From assembly GCA_036583965.1 (NCBI GenBank), contig JAZBQD010000014.1:36566990-36630989 (forward strand): a DNA stretch of 64,000 bases, in the 5' to 3' direction. Origin of the DNA: Prunella strophiata. Its lineage: Eukaryota > Chordata > Aves > Passeriformes > Prunellidae. A model generated the notes under the pieces. The model saw only the letters and a list, made by a program, of their open reading frames with translations. It made no database searches and was not told the origin of the DNA. This document shows positions 43,301 to 58,300 of the stretch, in pieces. A program made the translations under genes and the position numbers. Every line of letters starts with the position of its first letter. Positions within the stretch are counted from its first letter, which is position 1.

Positions 43301-46300
43301 AAAAAAAACTCCAAGTAAACACATCACCTTTAGAAACATACCCAGTTCTAAATACCTGTCTCTCCAGAATGGAAAATATCCTAGCAAACTATGATTGAGA
43401 AAAATAAGGCAAAATTTAGCATGGAGTTTCTACATTATTTGAAAGAACAAGAATATTGTTATTTGAAAAAAAAAATTAAAACTGAATTTGCATGGAGTTT
43501 TTATGACAACTCAACGCCTATTGAAAAAGCTAAACTGCAAAATAAAAGATACTGTGAGCTGCCTATGTAGCTGATTTAAGCACATATATACACACCCACA
43601 AATATTCATGTATGAACATATTCATGGACACCTGTTATTTCCAGAAGGAACTTCAAAGAACAGTATTCTGTACACTGTAATATCTATACAGAGAAGAATT
43701 TTATACTTCCTTATAATATTTTGTATTGCCTCCAACGGAGGTAAATCCTATTGAAGTAAAGACAGATCCTTCTCTGAAAGGTGATCTAGCTGCAGAACAA
43801 GTGTCACGAAATCTACCCACCAGAAAATGTGGGATCTAGTTGGGAATATTAGTACTGGCAAATTTAACTTTTATCTACCCAATATAAGAGACCACCTGAC
43901 ATTCTTGGTGCTTTCCAGAACCTCCAAATCTCACCCTCTTGGTTAGTGGTTCCCAGAAGAACCAGAGGCGTCCTTTTAGTAGGCCTCTAGGAAAAAAAAT
44001 AACAACATTTTTCCTACTTTACTGCTGCTGTTTTCTCTGTTTTTCTGTTTTCTCCCTTCATTCCTCTTCATTCTCAGAGAAGCTTCTGCTGCTGCTTGCA
44101 GAAGAAGATGTAGCTAACTGCTGTGTGTGTGAGGGAGACACATCTGGCTCACCTTCCAAAAAAAGCATCTTCCATTCATTGTCTCTGAATTATCTGCTTG
44201 GACTGTGTTCTCCAGGTGTGACTAGAAAGAAGCAAACCTTTTTCATAATTTTCTGTCAGGAGTCTTCTACTTTACAGAGCAGAGAAAAAAGGGGGCCCAC
44301 TCTCCTGCTTTCCTCCTGCTTTGTCTGAGAGTAGTGCAGACCCTTTATTTACTCTTTATATGTTGAGAGCACCACCAGCTCTCAGTATGTATCTAACTGG
44401 GGAAAAAAGCATCCCATTCCACCTGGCCATCTGCTGCCTGCTGTGACAAACCAGTTGCAGTGACAATAAGAATCTACCCTTGAGGGCCCACTGACCAGGG
44501 CAGCAAGACTTGAAACAACCCATTTAGTCCTCTTACTGTCACAATTATGTCTGCAGGACTCAGATGCCTGTACAGATAGCCCACTCAGTGCCTGGGTGAA
44601 ATGGTTCTAATGAACTGTGTGTTCAGTCTGCCTGAGATGCTGCTCAGCTGCAGAGGTGTCCCACATAATGTCCCTCCACAATCAAACCTGATCACTTTGA
44701 CGGGGAGCTAAAGGCAAACCTCTTATTGTGGAAACACTAAGGGCTATTTCAGGAATTTTTAAAAATCAGCTCTGAAGCTGAGGAGGAGAGACACCTAAAA
44801 CTAGAACAGACATGTTAACATGAACTGTGCTGAAAATAACATTGTTCAATCTTCAAGAAATGTAAGAAAAGGGGAATCTTGTTGAAAGGTAGTATAAATA
44901 AACCTTTTTTTGCTGATCTACAAGTGAGAAACTGCTCATGTGAAATAGTTGAACTTAGGTTGACAGGATAATGCACAATGGAATGCATCGGTGGATTTTT
45001 TTGTAGCACTGCATCAATGCATAATATTGAAACGTGTTCATTCAGCTTAAAGATTATTCAGAAGGACTTGTTTCACAAAGTATCAGAATCTTGCATCAGT
45101 CACGGTACATGCAATAATGCTTCTAGTATTAGCTAATGCAATACTAGAAGCAAACTAACTATGCTCTGTGTGGATTATATACTTTTTTTGTCTTGAGCAT
45201 TACATAGTGACTAGGTAGGCAGTATTAGTATACTTCACCTCACTTGGAAAATTATCATATTTGTGATGATTACTTGGTTACGACTTGATTTTCAGCAAAA
45301 AAGAACTCAGACCCCTTTGTGGGCAAATCCTGAGACCATAAAACACTAAACAATCATGATGCCTCACACACACACTATTGCCTCTGATGAACAGTAATAT
45401 TGTAGTAACATTGGGTTTCCAGGGGCTTCTTTGCAAAGAGCTATGCTAAGCCAGAAAAAGGGCAGTAGTTTATTTCCTCTGCATACAAAATGAAGATCTC
45501 AGATAATTAAAAAACAAAAAGGTAAGGTTCCTAGCGTTTCAGATTTTGCACACTTTTTCAACTACTTTTTCATATTAATGAAATGTGAAATGTTTTTGCT
45601 GGGATGTAAACCCATACATTTTCAAGATTCATCTTCCCAGTAGCCATAAAGTACCATACTTCCACACACTGCTGGCAGTGAATACCACATTCTTCAGTGG
45701 CATTTCTCCCTTCTCCCCCTGGATTCAAAACTAAACAAAGAAGTTGATCTATTCCTAGTCATTACTCACAGAACAATGGAGGTATCTGCTCAGTATTCAG
45801 AAGCTTGTTATCCTTCATTATAAGGAGTATACAGGCAATGTGACTGCTTCACATAAAGTGACAGAACATCTATAACTAAAGTACCACTGTAGAATTCAGC
45901 TTACCTACATCTAAATGGCAGAGAAAGTGAACAACCACAGTCCTCTTTTATTCTGCTTTTACAGACCTCTGGGTTAAAGATTCCTAATCTATCCTGTTCT
46001 TTACACAGAAACTGTACTTAATCCTCCTTATTGTCCACCTCTAATTTTTTTCTACCTATTATTTCAGGTTAGAAAACCAAGCCTTGCTTCAGTGCTTTGA
46101 AGGCATATCTACCAGGGATTAAAAGTGGTATAATTCTTTTCTCTTCCTACACTCTTTATACTTTTTTAAATGATCCATTTCTACTAATCCCTACTGTCCT
46201 ATTTACTTGCTTGACTGTGTCTGGACAGTGAGCTGATGTTTACAGAACATTACCTACCACAGGTCCAAGACTTCTTTCCTGAGAGAAAATAGTTTCTTCA

Positions 46301-49300
46301 GAACCCACCACTGAGTAGCCAAGTTAGAACTGCTTTCCCCACATGTATCACCTCATTATCAACATTAAGCTCAATCTGTCTTTTTATTACCATGTCAACT
46401 AGCACTAAGGAATATTTCTGTCATCTTGGTAAGTAATACTTGTTTTTATTAAAGTCATAAAACTCCTATTACTAGAAAACCCTTGACACCTAACTCTTCC
46501 ACACCCTTTATCACATGGCTGAATACGAAAAAATTCAATGCAGGCTTCTCAAGAATTTCATGGGCTATGATCTTCTACTAAGAAATTCAACCATCTAATT
46601 TTTCCCTTTTTGCTTGTATTTCTAAAAAGTTCTTCTCTCTTACCCTGGTACAGATTAATTTCTTCAGGAATATTTAAGAAGGAAGCTGGACATAAAACAA
46701 AAACCACATAAAAACCCAGTTAAATTACAAGATCTACATCTAGATTTAGAAGACATCTATTAATATTCTTTGATTATATACTTAGCCAAGAAATCAAAGG
46801 AGGAGAACTATGGCAAGGCAGAAGAATAGAACAATGATTTAAGGAAAAAAATTACTTTTTTTTTAGTACATCTAACAACAGAAAAATGAGGGACAGAATT
46901 AAAAAGCTTTGCACAAAAGCAAATTAAGTGATTTGCCTCTTAGCAGGATATAATAAGGATAATTAATTTAAAGTGTAGTGGCAATCATAAACTTGAATCA
47001 TAGAATGATTTAGGTGGGAAGAGACTTTAGGAGATAAAGCCTTCTGCTCTAATGTGATCAGAGCACAGGAAAACAAGTTTCAGTGTAGGTAGAACATGAT
47101 ATCAGAGGAGGATATACAGGCTGTACATTCAGTGGCATCACACAAAATCAATCAAGTCAATTGAGGCAAATGATTTGCCATCTGCTTTTTTTTTCCTAAT
47201 CTCTCCCACTGCAAAGCTGCTACAGAATTGCTTTCAGGAAAGCTTAACACCAAAAGCTGTATGTATTTTCAAATACCTCAGTAGGCTGAGAAATGAAATT
47301 GTGAGTTATCTTGGGCTGGAAGAAAAGCAATCATGTACCCATCAGCTGGCACTGGTGAAATCCCAGCCACCACTCTTCCATGACTCAGTTTCTCTGGAAT
47401 AAATTCAGTTGTTCAAGGTGATGGCAAATTATAGGGTAGGGTATTTGAGACATCTGCTATGGTCTGTAAGACAATAAGGATGCTCTTGCCAGTGTAGTGG
47501 CAGCACAAGGCAAAGTAAGATACCTGATGGAACCTTGAATGGTACCAGTCACACATGCAAGCAACTAAATGTGGATGTTTCCATCCACTCCGTGTTGACA
47601 AAGAAATCTTCCATTTTTAAATGTGAGTTTCCCTATGAAACTTTTTCATTTCTAAGTGAAAAAGGCAAATTTTCAAAACCAAGGTGCTTCTAAGAAGGCT
47701 TCAGCACAGATTTTCGAAGACAGTATTTTAAAAAGGCACTGCTGCAACATTTTATAACTACTGTTTTAAGTAAGAACTTTCCGTTTGCTGATTCAAAAAA
47801 TTGCAGGGAGAAGTTAAAATTATTGAAACTGAAATGTAAGGTAGTTAAATTACAGAATTGAAATTAATGTTCTAAACCAATTTTTACCCCAATTTCTGCT
47901 TTGATTTTTGTCCTGATTCAGTGCAGGGAAATGTTTTGATATGGTGAAAATTTCTGTGGGATGGGAATCCATTTCTCATTCATTGGTAACACATACTAAT
48001 CTTTGTGAAGTATTCTGAGAACATAACAATCTAAGACCTCATATCACTGAGGGATATATTAAAGCTATTTAACACAGAGATAAAGTGAGGCATAAAAATA
48101 GTTTAAGAGTAAAAAGCATAAAAAAGAAAATCCAAGAGTAAAACTGACTGGTTAATACACCTATCTCCTTATTTTAACCACCAGAACTTAATACCCAAAA
48201 TGCCAACTCTGTCTCTTCAGTTAGAGATAAGAACATGGTACATCCAGAGTGGCTGAAGATGAGAAACAGGGAGCAAGGACTCCTTGGCATTAGTTTCCTG
48301 TTCTCAGCTCTCTCCAGATGGAAATGCTGAAGTCTCCTACATAAAACACATATGCTCAGCTGAGCAGCACCGAGTCTGAGAAGGGAACACTTTCCCAGTG
48401 TGGCCCTTGCAAACACTGGTGATTCCCTGAACAGGTTAGGATGCTGACATTAGCATTTCTTATCAAGGAAATATATTGCTATGAGCCACCCCCATGAACT
48501 CATGCGCTTGGATTTCAGACACAAAAAAATCACAAAAGCAAAGTAATGAGAAAACCTGACCTTTTGAAAGCAAGTAAATCTTACAGAACAAAAACTAAGA
48601 TTTAAAGGTTTGTATTTTTACTTCCATTAAATACCTGGCTGATCTCCAGAGACATATACAAATAGTGGTGAATAAAAGTAGCATTTAGATGGATGGCTGC
48701 AGATGTTTCTGGCTAATGACCTTAATCCTTATTACAAATTAAAAGGCACAGAAAGTTGGTAACAAAGTAAAGGATTGTGTCATATTTGGATATTAAATCA
48801 GTAGAGAAGGCAGACAGTAGAGACCTCTCAGTTTTCTTGCCAAGACAAGTACAGTTTCTATTAGCAAGATTAGCAAGGTTTGGGCTACTATTTCATAGTA
48901 GCTGGTATGGGGCTATTTTTTTGACTGTTGCTGAAAACAGTTTTGATAACAAAGGGATTTTTTAGCTATTGCTGAGCAGTACTTACACTGCACCAAGGTC
49001 CTTCCTGCCTCTCCCCCCACCCTACCAGCAAGGAGGCTTGGGGTGCACAAGAAGCTGGGAGGAGGCACAGCTAGGACAAAAGACCCCAAGTGACCCAAGG
49101 AATGCTCCATACCATGTGACTTTATGCTCAGTACATAAAGCTGGGAGAAGAAGGAGGAAGAGAGGATGTCACAGTATTTGTCTTCCCAAGTAACTGTCAA
49201 GCATGATACAACCTGGCTTTCCTGGGAATTGCTGAAAACCTCCCTGCCCATGGAAAGTGGTGACTAAAATCCTCATTCTGCTTTGCTTGTGCACACAGCT

Positions 49301-52300
49301 TTTGCTTTCCCTTTTAAGCTGATTTTGTCTCAAGCAATGAGTTTTCTTACTTCTCTAATTCTCTCCCCCATTCCAATGCAGAGGAGCAAGTGGCTGCATA
49401 GGGCTTAGATGACTGGCTGAGGTTGAACCACAACACAGGCCAAAAGAAAAGCCTTTGTTTTCATTGAATTTTGAATGTTAAGATAGTGAAAGTCTAAGAT
49501 AACTGTTAACAGAAAACCTTAAAGTGTATTCAACTAATCTATAAAATCACGAGCCTTGCTTGCAGTGATAGCTGGAAGTGTTTAATTCTAGGCTGAGAGC
49601 ACGAAGCACATTGTAAGGTGATCAGTGGAAAATGAGTGAAAGTTGGTGAACAGCAGAACAGTTTCAGAGCTCCTTACTACAGAAAAAGATTATACAAGAA
49701 GCAGAACTCAGCAGGATACAATTTTGTAAGCCACACTTTCTTGAAAGATTGTGTTGGGAAAGATAATTTAAAAGCATCATAGAGATTTTCCCAGGTTATT
49801 ATGTAGTATAGTATCTCATTCAGTAAGGAGTAATTCAGGTTCCAGGGGAAGATCATGTGAGTACCACAGGAAATCACACATTTTTATTAAGTGCAATTCT
49901 ACAAGAGTGTTAGTTCTGTTTAATGGATAAGGAGCTGACAATATATTCATGTTGTATCATTCTCAAAAGACTGAAGAACACAGAGATTTCATTAGATTTA
50001 ATACATGCCAGTAAAGTGATTGCAGGCTGTGCCCAGAGGCATAACACAACAGAAGAAGATATTATTCCCTCTTTCACAATTATTACACTTCCTAAACTGA
50101 GACAGGGTGTCAAGGGATTCCTTGTACCCTGTGAGCATGGAAGATGGCAGATAGGAAGGGAAGATTTCCCTAACTTTGTAGCAAAGACAAATAGAAATGA
50201 AAAATGGATAAAAAAGAATAATTTGAAATAACTGAGATCCCCAGAACACAGCTTGAGGTATTCACTGGTCATCTGCATATGCCCAGTGTGACCTTAATTC
50301 CTGAGTTCAAAGTGAGAACAAGGAGTTTAATATAAAGAACAGTGAGAAACACATGAGAAACACTGGTAAAGGCAACTGACTAAACTGAATTCCCCTACAA
50401 GGGGGATGAAAAAGCAGACAACACCACACTTTTTCATCAAGGAACAAGTTGCAGCCAGCTAACTTGAAACCAGAAAGGACAGTACTTTAGTTGTATAAAC
50501 AGGAGAAGGCCTCCTGATGTCTGAAATGGACAGGACTTTCACAAATCTTGTAGACAGACAATTTCTGACTGCAACAATGTATGCAGTGCAGAAATGAATC
50601 AGCAGGGCACAGTAAGTGTGACATACACCACAGTAATTGTAGGATCCACAGTTTGCTCGGTTTAAGCAAAATGAGGAAAGGAAATGGTGCTGACATCAGG
50701 ATTCTGGAGTTACAGGGGTTCTGCCCTAACCCAAGACTAACAGACTGGTCAACAATAAAAAGGTCAGCTAAGGCAAAAAAAAAAAAAAAAAAAAAAAAAG
50801 AAAGAAATTAATAACACCAACTACATGAGCATTCGGAAAAAGACTGAAAGAAAAAGGTGGCGGAAATTCTTATTCTAAGATTATTCTACACTGTACTGGG
50901 CAGAGGAGTTTTGTGCTCCTTTACAAAATTTTGGTGGACTTTGATGGACTCTGAATTAAAGACAGTCTTCCAGCATTGTCTTTAAGGAGCTCTATCTGGC
51001 TGTAATACAGACAGTAATTTTTTCAGTCAAGAGTCCAGATATAGTGAATGTAGGATGCAATATAATACACACACAGTATTATGTAGGCAGGTAACAAAAT
51101 TCCAAGTGAGGCACACATTATTACTCAGAAATTATTGATCTTCTTGTTAACCATCTAAGCCAAACACTTTCAAAACCTACCTGAGCTTTTTGTATCAGTT
51201 CTTCTCTTCTTTTTTCCTAATGCCCCAACTATGGAGGTCATTAAATTTTTCAGTCAGACCAACCTACCATCCAGAACAACCCAACAGGGTCAGGTCATGA
51301 TAGGTGCTGCCAGGCAGATAATGGCTTCACCACCTGGTGGTTCTGAATGGGCTTCACACCTCAGGTGTCAGATTTTGAAGAGTATTTCAAGTTTTAAATA
51401 GAAGTGAACTTAGAAGATATCTCATGGATGAACAGAAATCAATTTGTAGCGCAGTCTTGTCTCTTAACTACTTAACTACTAAGATTTTTCTATTTTGTCT
51501 GAGGCTTTGATTGCATGGCCACTTGAATACAGCTAATATATATTTCAGAGGGAAGCAGAACTCTGGGATTTGGAAGGTATTTAGAATTGTGAACCTATTA
51601 TAATCTTGAACACAAATTATACTTAGCTGCACACATGAAGGAAACTATGAATAATCTTTATAGTTTGGAGAAATATTTAAAATTGCATTAGAGTGACTAG
51701 AAAGATTACATTCTAGTCTTGAAAGAGGCTAGCACATCTAGGATGACTTGCTTCTGATTTTAAGCTTCTTTACTTGCAGGTCTGCCTCAATACAGCTGCT
51801 AATTTTATATATTTGTCTATTATATATGCTTTCATTTAGAAAGACATTAAAAAAGGCAATCATATTAGTATACTCTAAAGGAAAGGTTGACAGCTGCTTC
51901 TAAGACCAACTACTTTAATGACAGATCATGGATTGTTTGAGTTTTTTCTGTATAAGGACCTAAATACAAATATATATAGAAAAAATAACTTCAATGTCAG
52001 TACAGGATTGCTGGGATGTATTTTAGAGGAATGAATTTTAGAAGCATGAATTTTAAAACAATAATTGACACTATAATTCATCTGTAGTCATAACAGCGAT
52101 TAACAGGTTTAATAGCAATGTATCAAAGATGCAGATTTTGTGGTTTTCTTTTACTCTGCCATAGTCCTAATTCCTTCTGGATTTTGCAAGAGTCTTTGGA
52201 AAAATTTTTGGCAATAAGTAAATCCTAGAGCAGAAAAACGGAAAAAATTTACATTTTCCAGGAGTCTTATGCAATATAATGCCCTTACCAATGTAACAAC

Positions 52301-55300
52301 AACACAAAGTTCCAGACACAAAAAAAAAAAAAAAAAAAAAAGAGATTTATTGCTGTAGCAGCAGCCCTAGCATGAAAGAGCCCCTGTGTGGCTCTGCACT
52401 GTGAGTCTGCCTCAAGATGACAGCCTGCATATTCTGTTAGAAAACAGATGTATGTCTTCAGCCATCCTGTCTAAACTTCATTATTCTTTTGTTTTTTAAG
52501 GGTAGACACAAGGTAATTTAAATGAGTAAATTTGAATTAAATTACCAAATTTGAGGGGGAAAAAAAACATTGTCTGATAATAACATAACATAGCATAACA
52601 AATATAATTATCTGATTACTAAACCTTCTATAAAATCTTGTGCAATATTAGCTAAACATTTCATCCAAAATAAATTATAAATGAGGCAGTTATGAATATT
52701 GTGAAGCTATCTAAAACTGACTCATTTCAGTGCCAGTGCCAGCAGCGTACCTTACCAAATTTAGAAAAATGATGTGGGAAAAGAACCAATACTACAAATT
52801 CTTTGTCAGCACATGCTGTCCTCCTCCCTGCCTAACAGTACCTTTTACACTAAAACACAAAAGGCTTCATTTTCAAAAGTGGCAAGCAACTTTGGGCACT
52901 GAATCAAAGATGGATATGAAGAAGCTTTAGCAGTGTTAAGTGTCTGCCCCAACAGCTGCCTCTTTACCCTGCAATAAAGGCTCTTAATCTCTCCAGCATC
53001 CTCTGTTCTGCCTTCAACCAGTGCAAAACACCCTTGCAGAATTGCACACAAGGTGCTGATCATGCAAACCCCATGACTGTGTCGTCCTTCACCCATGAGC
53101 ATAACCCCTTGACTAGAGCACAGATCTGAGACTTCTCTGAGCGCAGCACAAGGATGTGTTATGGACTGAGAAGGATCCACAGGAATAAGAGATAGCACTT
53201 CAGCTAGGTTTAAAATCCCCCACTATGTTCTCAGAGACTTAGCACCGAACATTTTTCAGCACGTTCCAGTGCTCAGTTCTGATTTTTCCTTTGAATACTG
53301 TCAATTTAAGCAAGATTAAAATATAATTCCTATGATGGTTTCTCTTTCCTCAGTAAACTTCCCAGGAGTCCCCCACCAAAGTATCTCCTCCATAAAATCC
53401 AAGATTCTACTACTGAGTGTAAAGGGATAAGAAAAGAAAGCCATTACCAGCAATTTTAAAAAGCAGAAGGAAGAAGACAAAAAATTGAGCATGTTAGAAG
53501 TTTTATCCTCTGATCTACAAGGGGGAACTCGCATCTCAGATTCTTCCAAAGACAACAAAATATGACATTAATCCACCCTCATCCCTCCTATAAAACTTGT
53601 CTCTGCCAAATGCTGTCTGGGCCTTCCCCAATCTGGTCTTTCTCTCACTAAAGCTCTCAGCCCTTTTAAATCCCTTTTCTATTTCCCTGGTACTCCATAT
53701 TTGCCTATTCCAGCTACGCAACTTTAATGCTCCAACTTTGGCTCACACATGCACCCTGCCATGCCATGTAGCCTCTCCCTAATGTTAAATAGCTCCCCAC
53801 AAGCACTGCTGTCCTTATTCTCCTCTTCATCTCCCAAAGACTTCACTCTATACTAAAACACAGCACTGCCCTCAAGTACATGCTCCTTTCCTCAGCATGA
53901 AATTGATTTAATTAATGTGAGTCAATTAATTAGATTGGGTATCTAGCAATTCCTGAGAGTTAATGTTAGCAAATAAGATGAGGGAAGTGGCACATTCTGC
54001 AGTGACAATAAAATACAACAGCAGCTTTTCTCTGTCAGCCTAACTTCTATCAGGATGCAAGTGCTGCCACTGCACAGGAAGCAATGACACAATACACTAA
54101 TTTTGTCTTCTTTAGCATTCTGCAAATTCTAGCACTGAAAGTTGCCTATATACTGCACATGAGAGTGTCCTGGAAGTTTCCCAGTGAGAAGAGCTTCATG
54201 CAAATAGAAGCTGTGAAATGGTTTTGGAAATGAAGTGTTAAATTATAAATGGCATTTCTGTTGTCTTTGATAGCAGCATATTCTTCCTAGAGACACTACC
54301 ACAGATATGTACTGGAAGAGACTTTTAAGAGTATTTCCTATGCAGATTTTTTTTTAAATGCAACCATCAAAAATCCTCTAAAAATGAAAAAGCAGGACAA
54401 GAAACCAGGATGTTCTAGTGGCTTTTACAGAAAAGAAAAAACCCTATTGTAACAGGGAGTGCACAGCACAAGGGTTGGGCTAGTAAACACAGCAAAGGCA
54501 CTGTTCCATCATGTGCCCAAGGCAGGCAGGCTTGCTCCAGGTTACTCACAAAGGCAGCCCCTCTGCCTGTTCCTATGGAGAAGCAGCACTCAGCACAGCA
54601 CTGTCCTCTCTCAGGCTGCTGGAGTCAAGGACTGTCCTTATGCACATCAAAGGACAAGATCTATTAGTGTCACAGAGCTGGCCTCTACTCCAGTGTACAT
54701 CTCAAGAGAGGAAACACCCCACGCTTTCCCACTCTTCTGCAAGAAGAAGTATTTTCAAGTCCCTGCTTGACCAGCTAAAAAAAATGGTTAAATCAATATC
54801 TGGCAGTGTTCACACACAGTTTTGTGATTCACTGAGGACTCTTGATTTTTTCAGCTCATTCCTGTTAATTCCATTTCCTCTGTGCCTAATATACTGGTAC
54901 CTTTCTTTCCTGGAGCCTGTTCCCTTCATCATTATTACAGCAGATATAGAGACATTTAGGACATGCCAGATGAACTAGGGGTACCACATCCACTCCCTAG
55001 GCAACAACACAATAGCAGTTTCTCGTAGAAACACTGATACAGGCACAATGTTTCAGGTACAGTAAAGATGAAAGGCATAACAAGAAAACACTCAAAGGAC
55101 CTGAGAAAATGGAAGATGAGAGGATATTTCTCAGAGACAGTGAGGTAAATGAGCACTTTGCTTTCTATTCATATTTTGTTAGCCCTCTTTTCTCAGTTTA
55201 TGGAACAATATTTGTCCATATTATGGTCCTTTTTTATTACATAATTAATACTACATATGCTACATTAATCTGCAATTGCTTTAAGAACATAGCAAAGATA

Positions 55301-58300
55301 CTAATCAGCATTGTGCTCCCTTGTGCTCCTAACATTTTGGTTTGTGTTTAACCAGCTCCTTAGCTGGTAAGTGGACAGAGTAAGTTCCCCATCACTGCTC
55401 AAGTAATAATGCTATACAACTATGTAAGACACATGGCAATATTTAAACATAGCAATGCTTTTACTATGCAAATCATCAGTAAAGGGACAAGCACAGCCCT
55501 TTTTCTGCAAAGCCTGAATAAATAAAGGCACTTTGTCTAGGAACTTCAGAAGAGACTTGAAGGGAAATAAATTCTGCAGTTAATCATTCATCTTGGAGTG
55601 TCTGCTGAGCAGCTCTGCAGCCCACTCTAAAGCCTTTCAGCTGTGGCAATTACTACAGGGTGTTAGACCCATGGGTATGTACAGCTCTGATTTTGCTGGT
55701 CATGTCCATAGCTTGCACTGTTCAACTGAATTTTTCCCAGTTCAGCTACACAGAGAAAGGCACTGAGGGTTACCACACTACAGCATTTATGCATATTCTG
55801 TCCATATCCCAATCTGTTAATCTTCCTGTTTTTCTCTTTCCTCACACCTAGCTGTGTTCAGTGCCTAGCAAGACATTCCCCTTTAGGATATTATCATGAA
55901 CAAGGAAAGATTAGCTATGGAAACTGCATGCATGATAAGAACACTGTATAAATGAATATTATTCCAGCAACATTACCTTAATTATTTTGATAACATTGGA
56001 AAGGTTACTTCTCCACTTTTACAGAGACAAGCTCTGTATATTTTTAGAGGGCAAAACACACCCACAACCACAAAGCTTTGGTCTGCTCTTCAATATAGTA
56101 TATAAAAGGCTTATGGATTTCATCAAAACTGGTTAGTTTGTTGTCTAGACCACAAATTATTTTTCATAAGATTTTTGTCATATCTGTGAGCTGTTTTGTA
56201 ATGATGGATGAGACTATTGCTTTAAAATCATCATTTTCTGTAAGCAGGGAAACCCACTGAACCCTGTCAGATGGAATATCACCTTCTCCCCTGGAGCCTT
56301 ATAAACTAAGGGCATAATCTATTCTCACAAGGGTATACAGGAGTCCAGGACCAAACTGCACTTAACTAAAGGGTTGTTATACAGGGATAGAATATGAATT
56401 ATACATTTATAATAGGAGTTTTAAAGTTTTGCTTGCATAAGCTGAAATTGCTACTGAAACATTATACCAACTGCAGGCTTCGGCAGTCAAATCAAAATTG
56501 GTGATTTTGGCCCTTCTAAGGAATGGTGTTTCCAGAAACAGTGTCTGTCATTGTTAGTTTTATTTTGCCATGAAATAAGAATTATGGATCATGTGAAGGC
56601 GTGTCAAGTAAAATCTATGTTCAGTTTGCAAAGAAGTGAAATTGTGTCCCTTCTATAATTTCATTCCAAATGTTAGAGCTTAGCAAGCCATACAGTCGAT
56701 TGTATGCACAGAAATAAATCACAGTTTGTATATGTACAGCTCTTGAAACATTTTTTTTCAGGTATAATGACAAGGAGCACAAATATACAGGAGATTAGAA
56801 AACGTGTAATCATTCTCTTCTGTAGAAGAATTAAAAACACTTACAGTAATGGACTAGGCATCAACCACTGCCAAAGGTATCAACAATTTTCACTTTTATC
56901 ATTTATCACTTAGAAAAATCTGCCTGCTGCTTCTGTCTTCCTCTACATGATTTCAGAGTTAAAAATTAAATATGCAGCTTCACATTCCATTTTTAACAGT
57001 TAATTGCTGCATAAATACACAGCATAAAGCAAAGCACAGACATTTTATAAAACCAGAATGGTTCCAAAATATTCAGTTGCCTCTTTATTTACATTTCTTA
57101 TGCAGTAGATACATTTGAAAGACCTACTCCTGAAGTGACTCTTTCTACAGTAAGGCAAAGTTAAATTTGCCTAGACAGCATCTGAACCAAAAATTTAAAC
57201 TCCTCATCATTTTGAAAGCAGTAGAATTGACATTTATTGCTGTGCCATACCAAACTACAGCCCCACCTCTGGGTAACAAAAGACTACAGGGTAGATGGAT
57301 GCTTTAAGAGCCTTCCCTGGAGCCCTCCAGTGTGTACTGTGTTGTCTGTTTCAGATGATAAACTCCTGGAAATGCCTGGACCTGAACATTTTTCTGTGTT
57401 TTGTGCACATCTACTTCTTATGGTGTTTAGAATGATCATCACGATTAATCCATAGATAAACTACCCTAAGGAAGCCAATGTTGCCTGCCCTGCAAGAGCA
57501 TGGCCTCAGATGTGGCATAAATACCATTTGCTCTCTGTTATTTACAGTGCCTGTTATGGCTCCCCAGGGAGACATGAGTCCAACGCCTAAATTCATGGGT
57601 CATGCAGGGGAGGTAAGCACCAACTTTATTAGACTGTGAATTAGGCCACTGATCTGTAACACCCACAAAGCCTGCATGCTGATTATATATATCTCATCAG
57701 CAGACATCAGTAAACCCTTGCCAACTTCCTGACCAAAGCCACCCACAGAAGGAGCCAGAACACTGCACTGCGCAACAGGGCCACCACTCCCCTTGGTGAA
57801 GCTGTAGAAGACAGATCTGACAGACACATCTGTGTCATGTCACACAAAGTTCAGCTCTTTCAATATTCAAAAGCAAGGTAGAGTAATGCATCTCAGCATT
57901 ATCAAGTGACCACACACTAATGTGATTTTCCCTGTCTACTGCTTTCACAGCAACTGAAGCAATAGTCACTTCAGCAGTGGGGAAAAAAAAAAAAGAAATA
58001 AAGAAGCCAAACAACTGAAAAATATCTAGGTAATTACCAACTAGAAGATTAAATTTATTCTCAGTATCTCAGCCTTGTTTTTTAGTTAATTTGATGGTAT
58101 GAAAGGACATTATTGACATATGGCCATTGTGCATACCCAGCCACATGTTCCTGTGGGCAGTGCATGAACAAATTGCATGGTCAGTGTTATAACATAGAAA
58201 CCAATTTATAACTAAGCCACAGGACTTAAATGTAAGTTGATGGACGATTTTTGAAAGGTGAATGGCATAGGTAAGTTTCCCCTTTTACTAAATATATATG

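Noticed and set aside
43939..44328. Plus-strand open stretch of 129 codons
   Set aside because: Its Phe, Leu and Ser content comes from a pyrimidine-rich run, and no domain or conserved neighbour is seen.
52320..52341. A22 run as a retrocopy tail
   Set aside because: No polyadenylation signal upstream and no recognisable transcript body.
54511..54978. Plus-strand open stretch of 155 codons, overlapped by another of 103
   Set aside because: Two frames of the same strand are open together and neither resembles a protein family; treated as chance.
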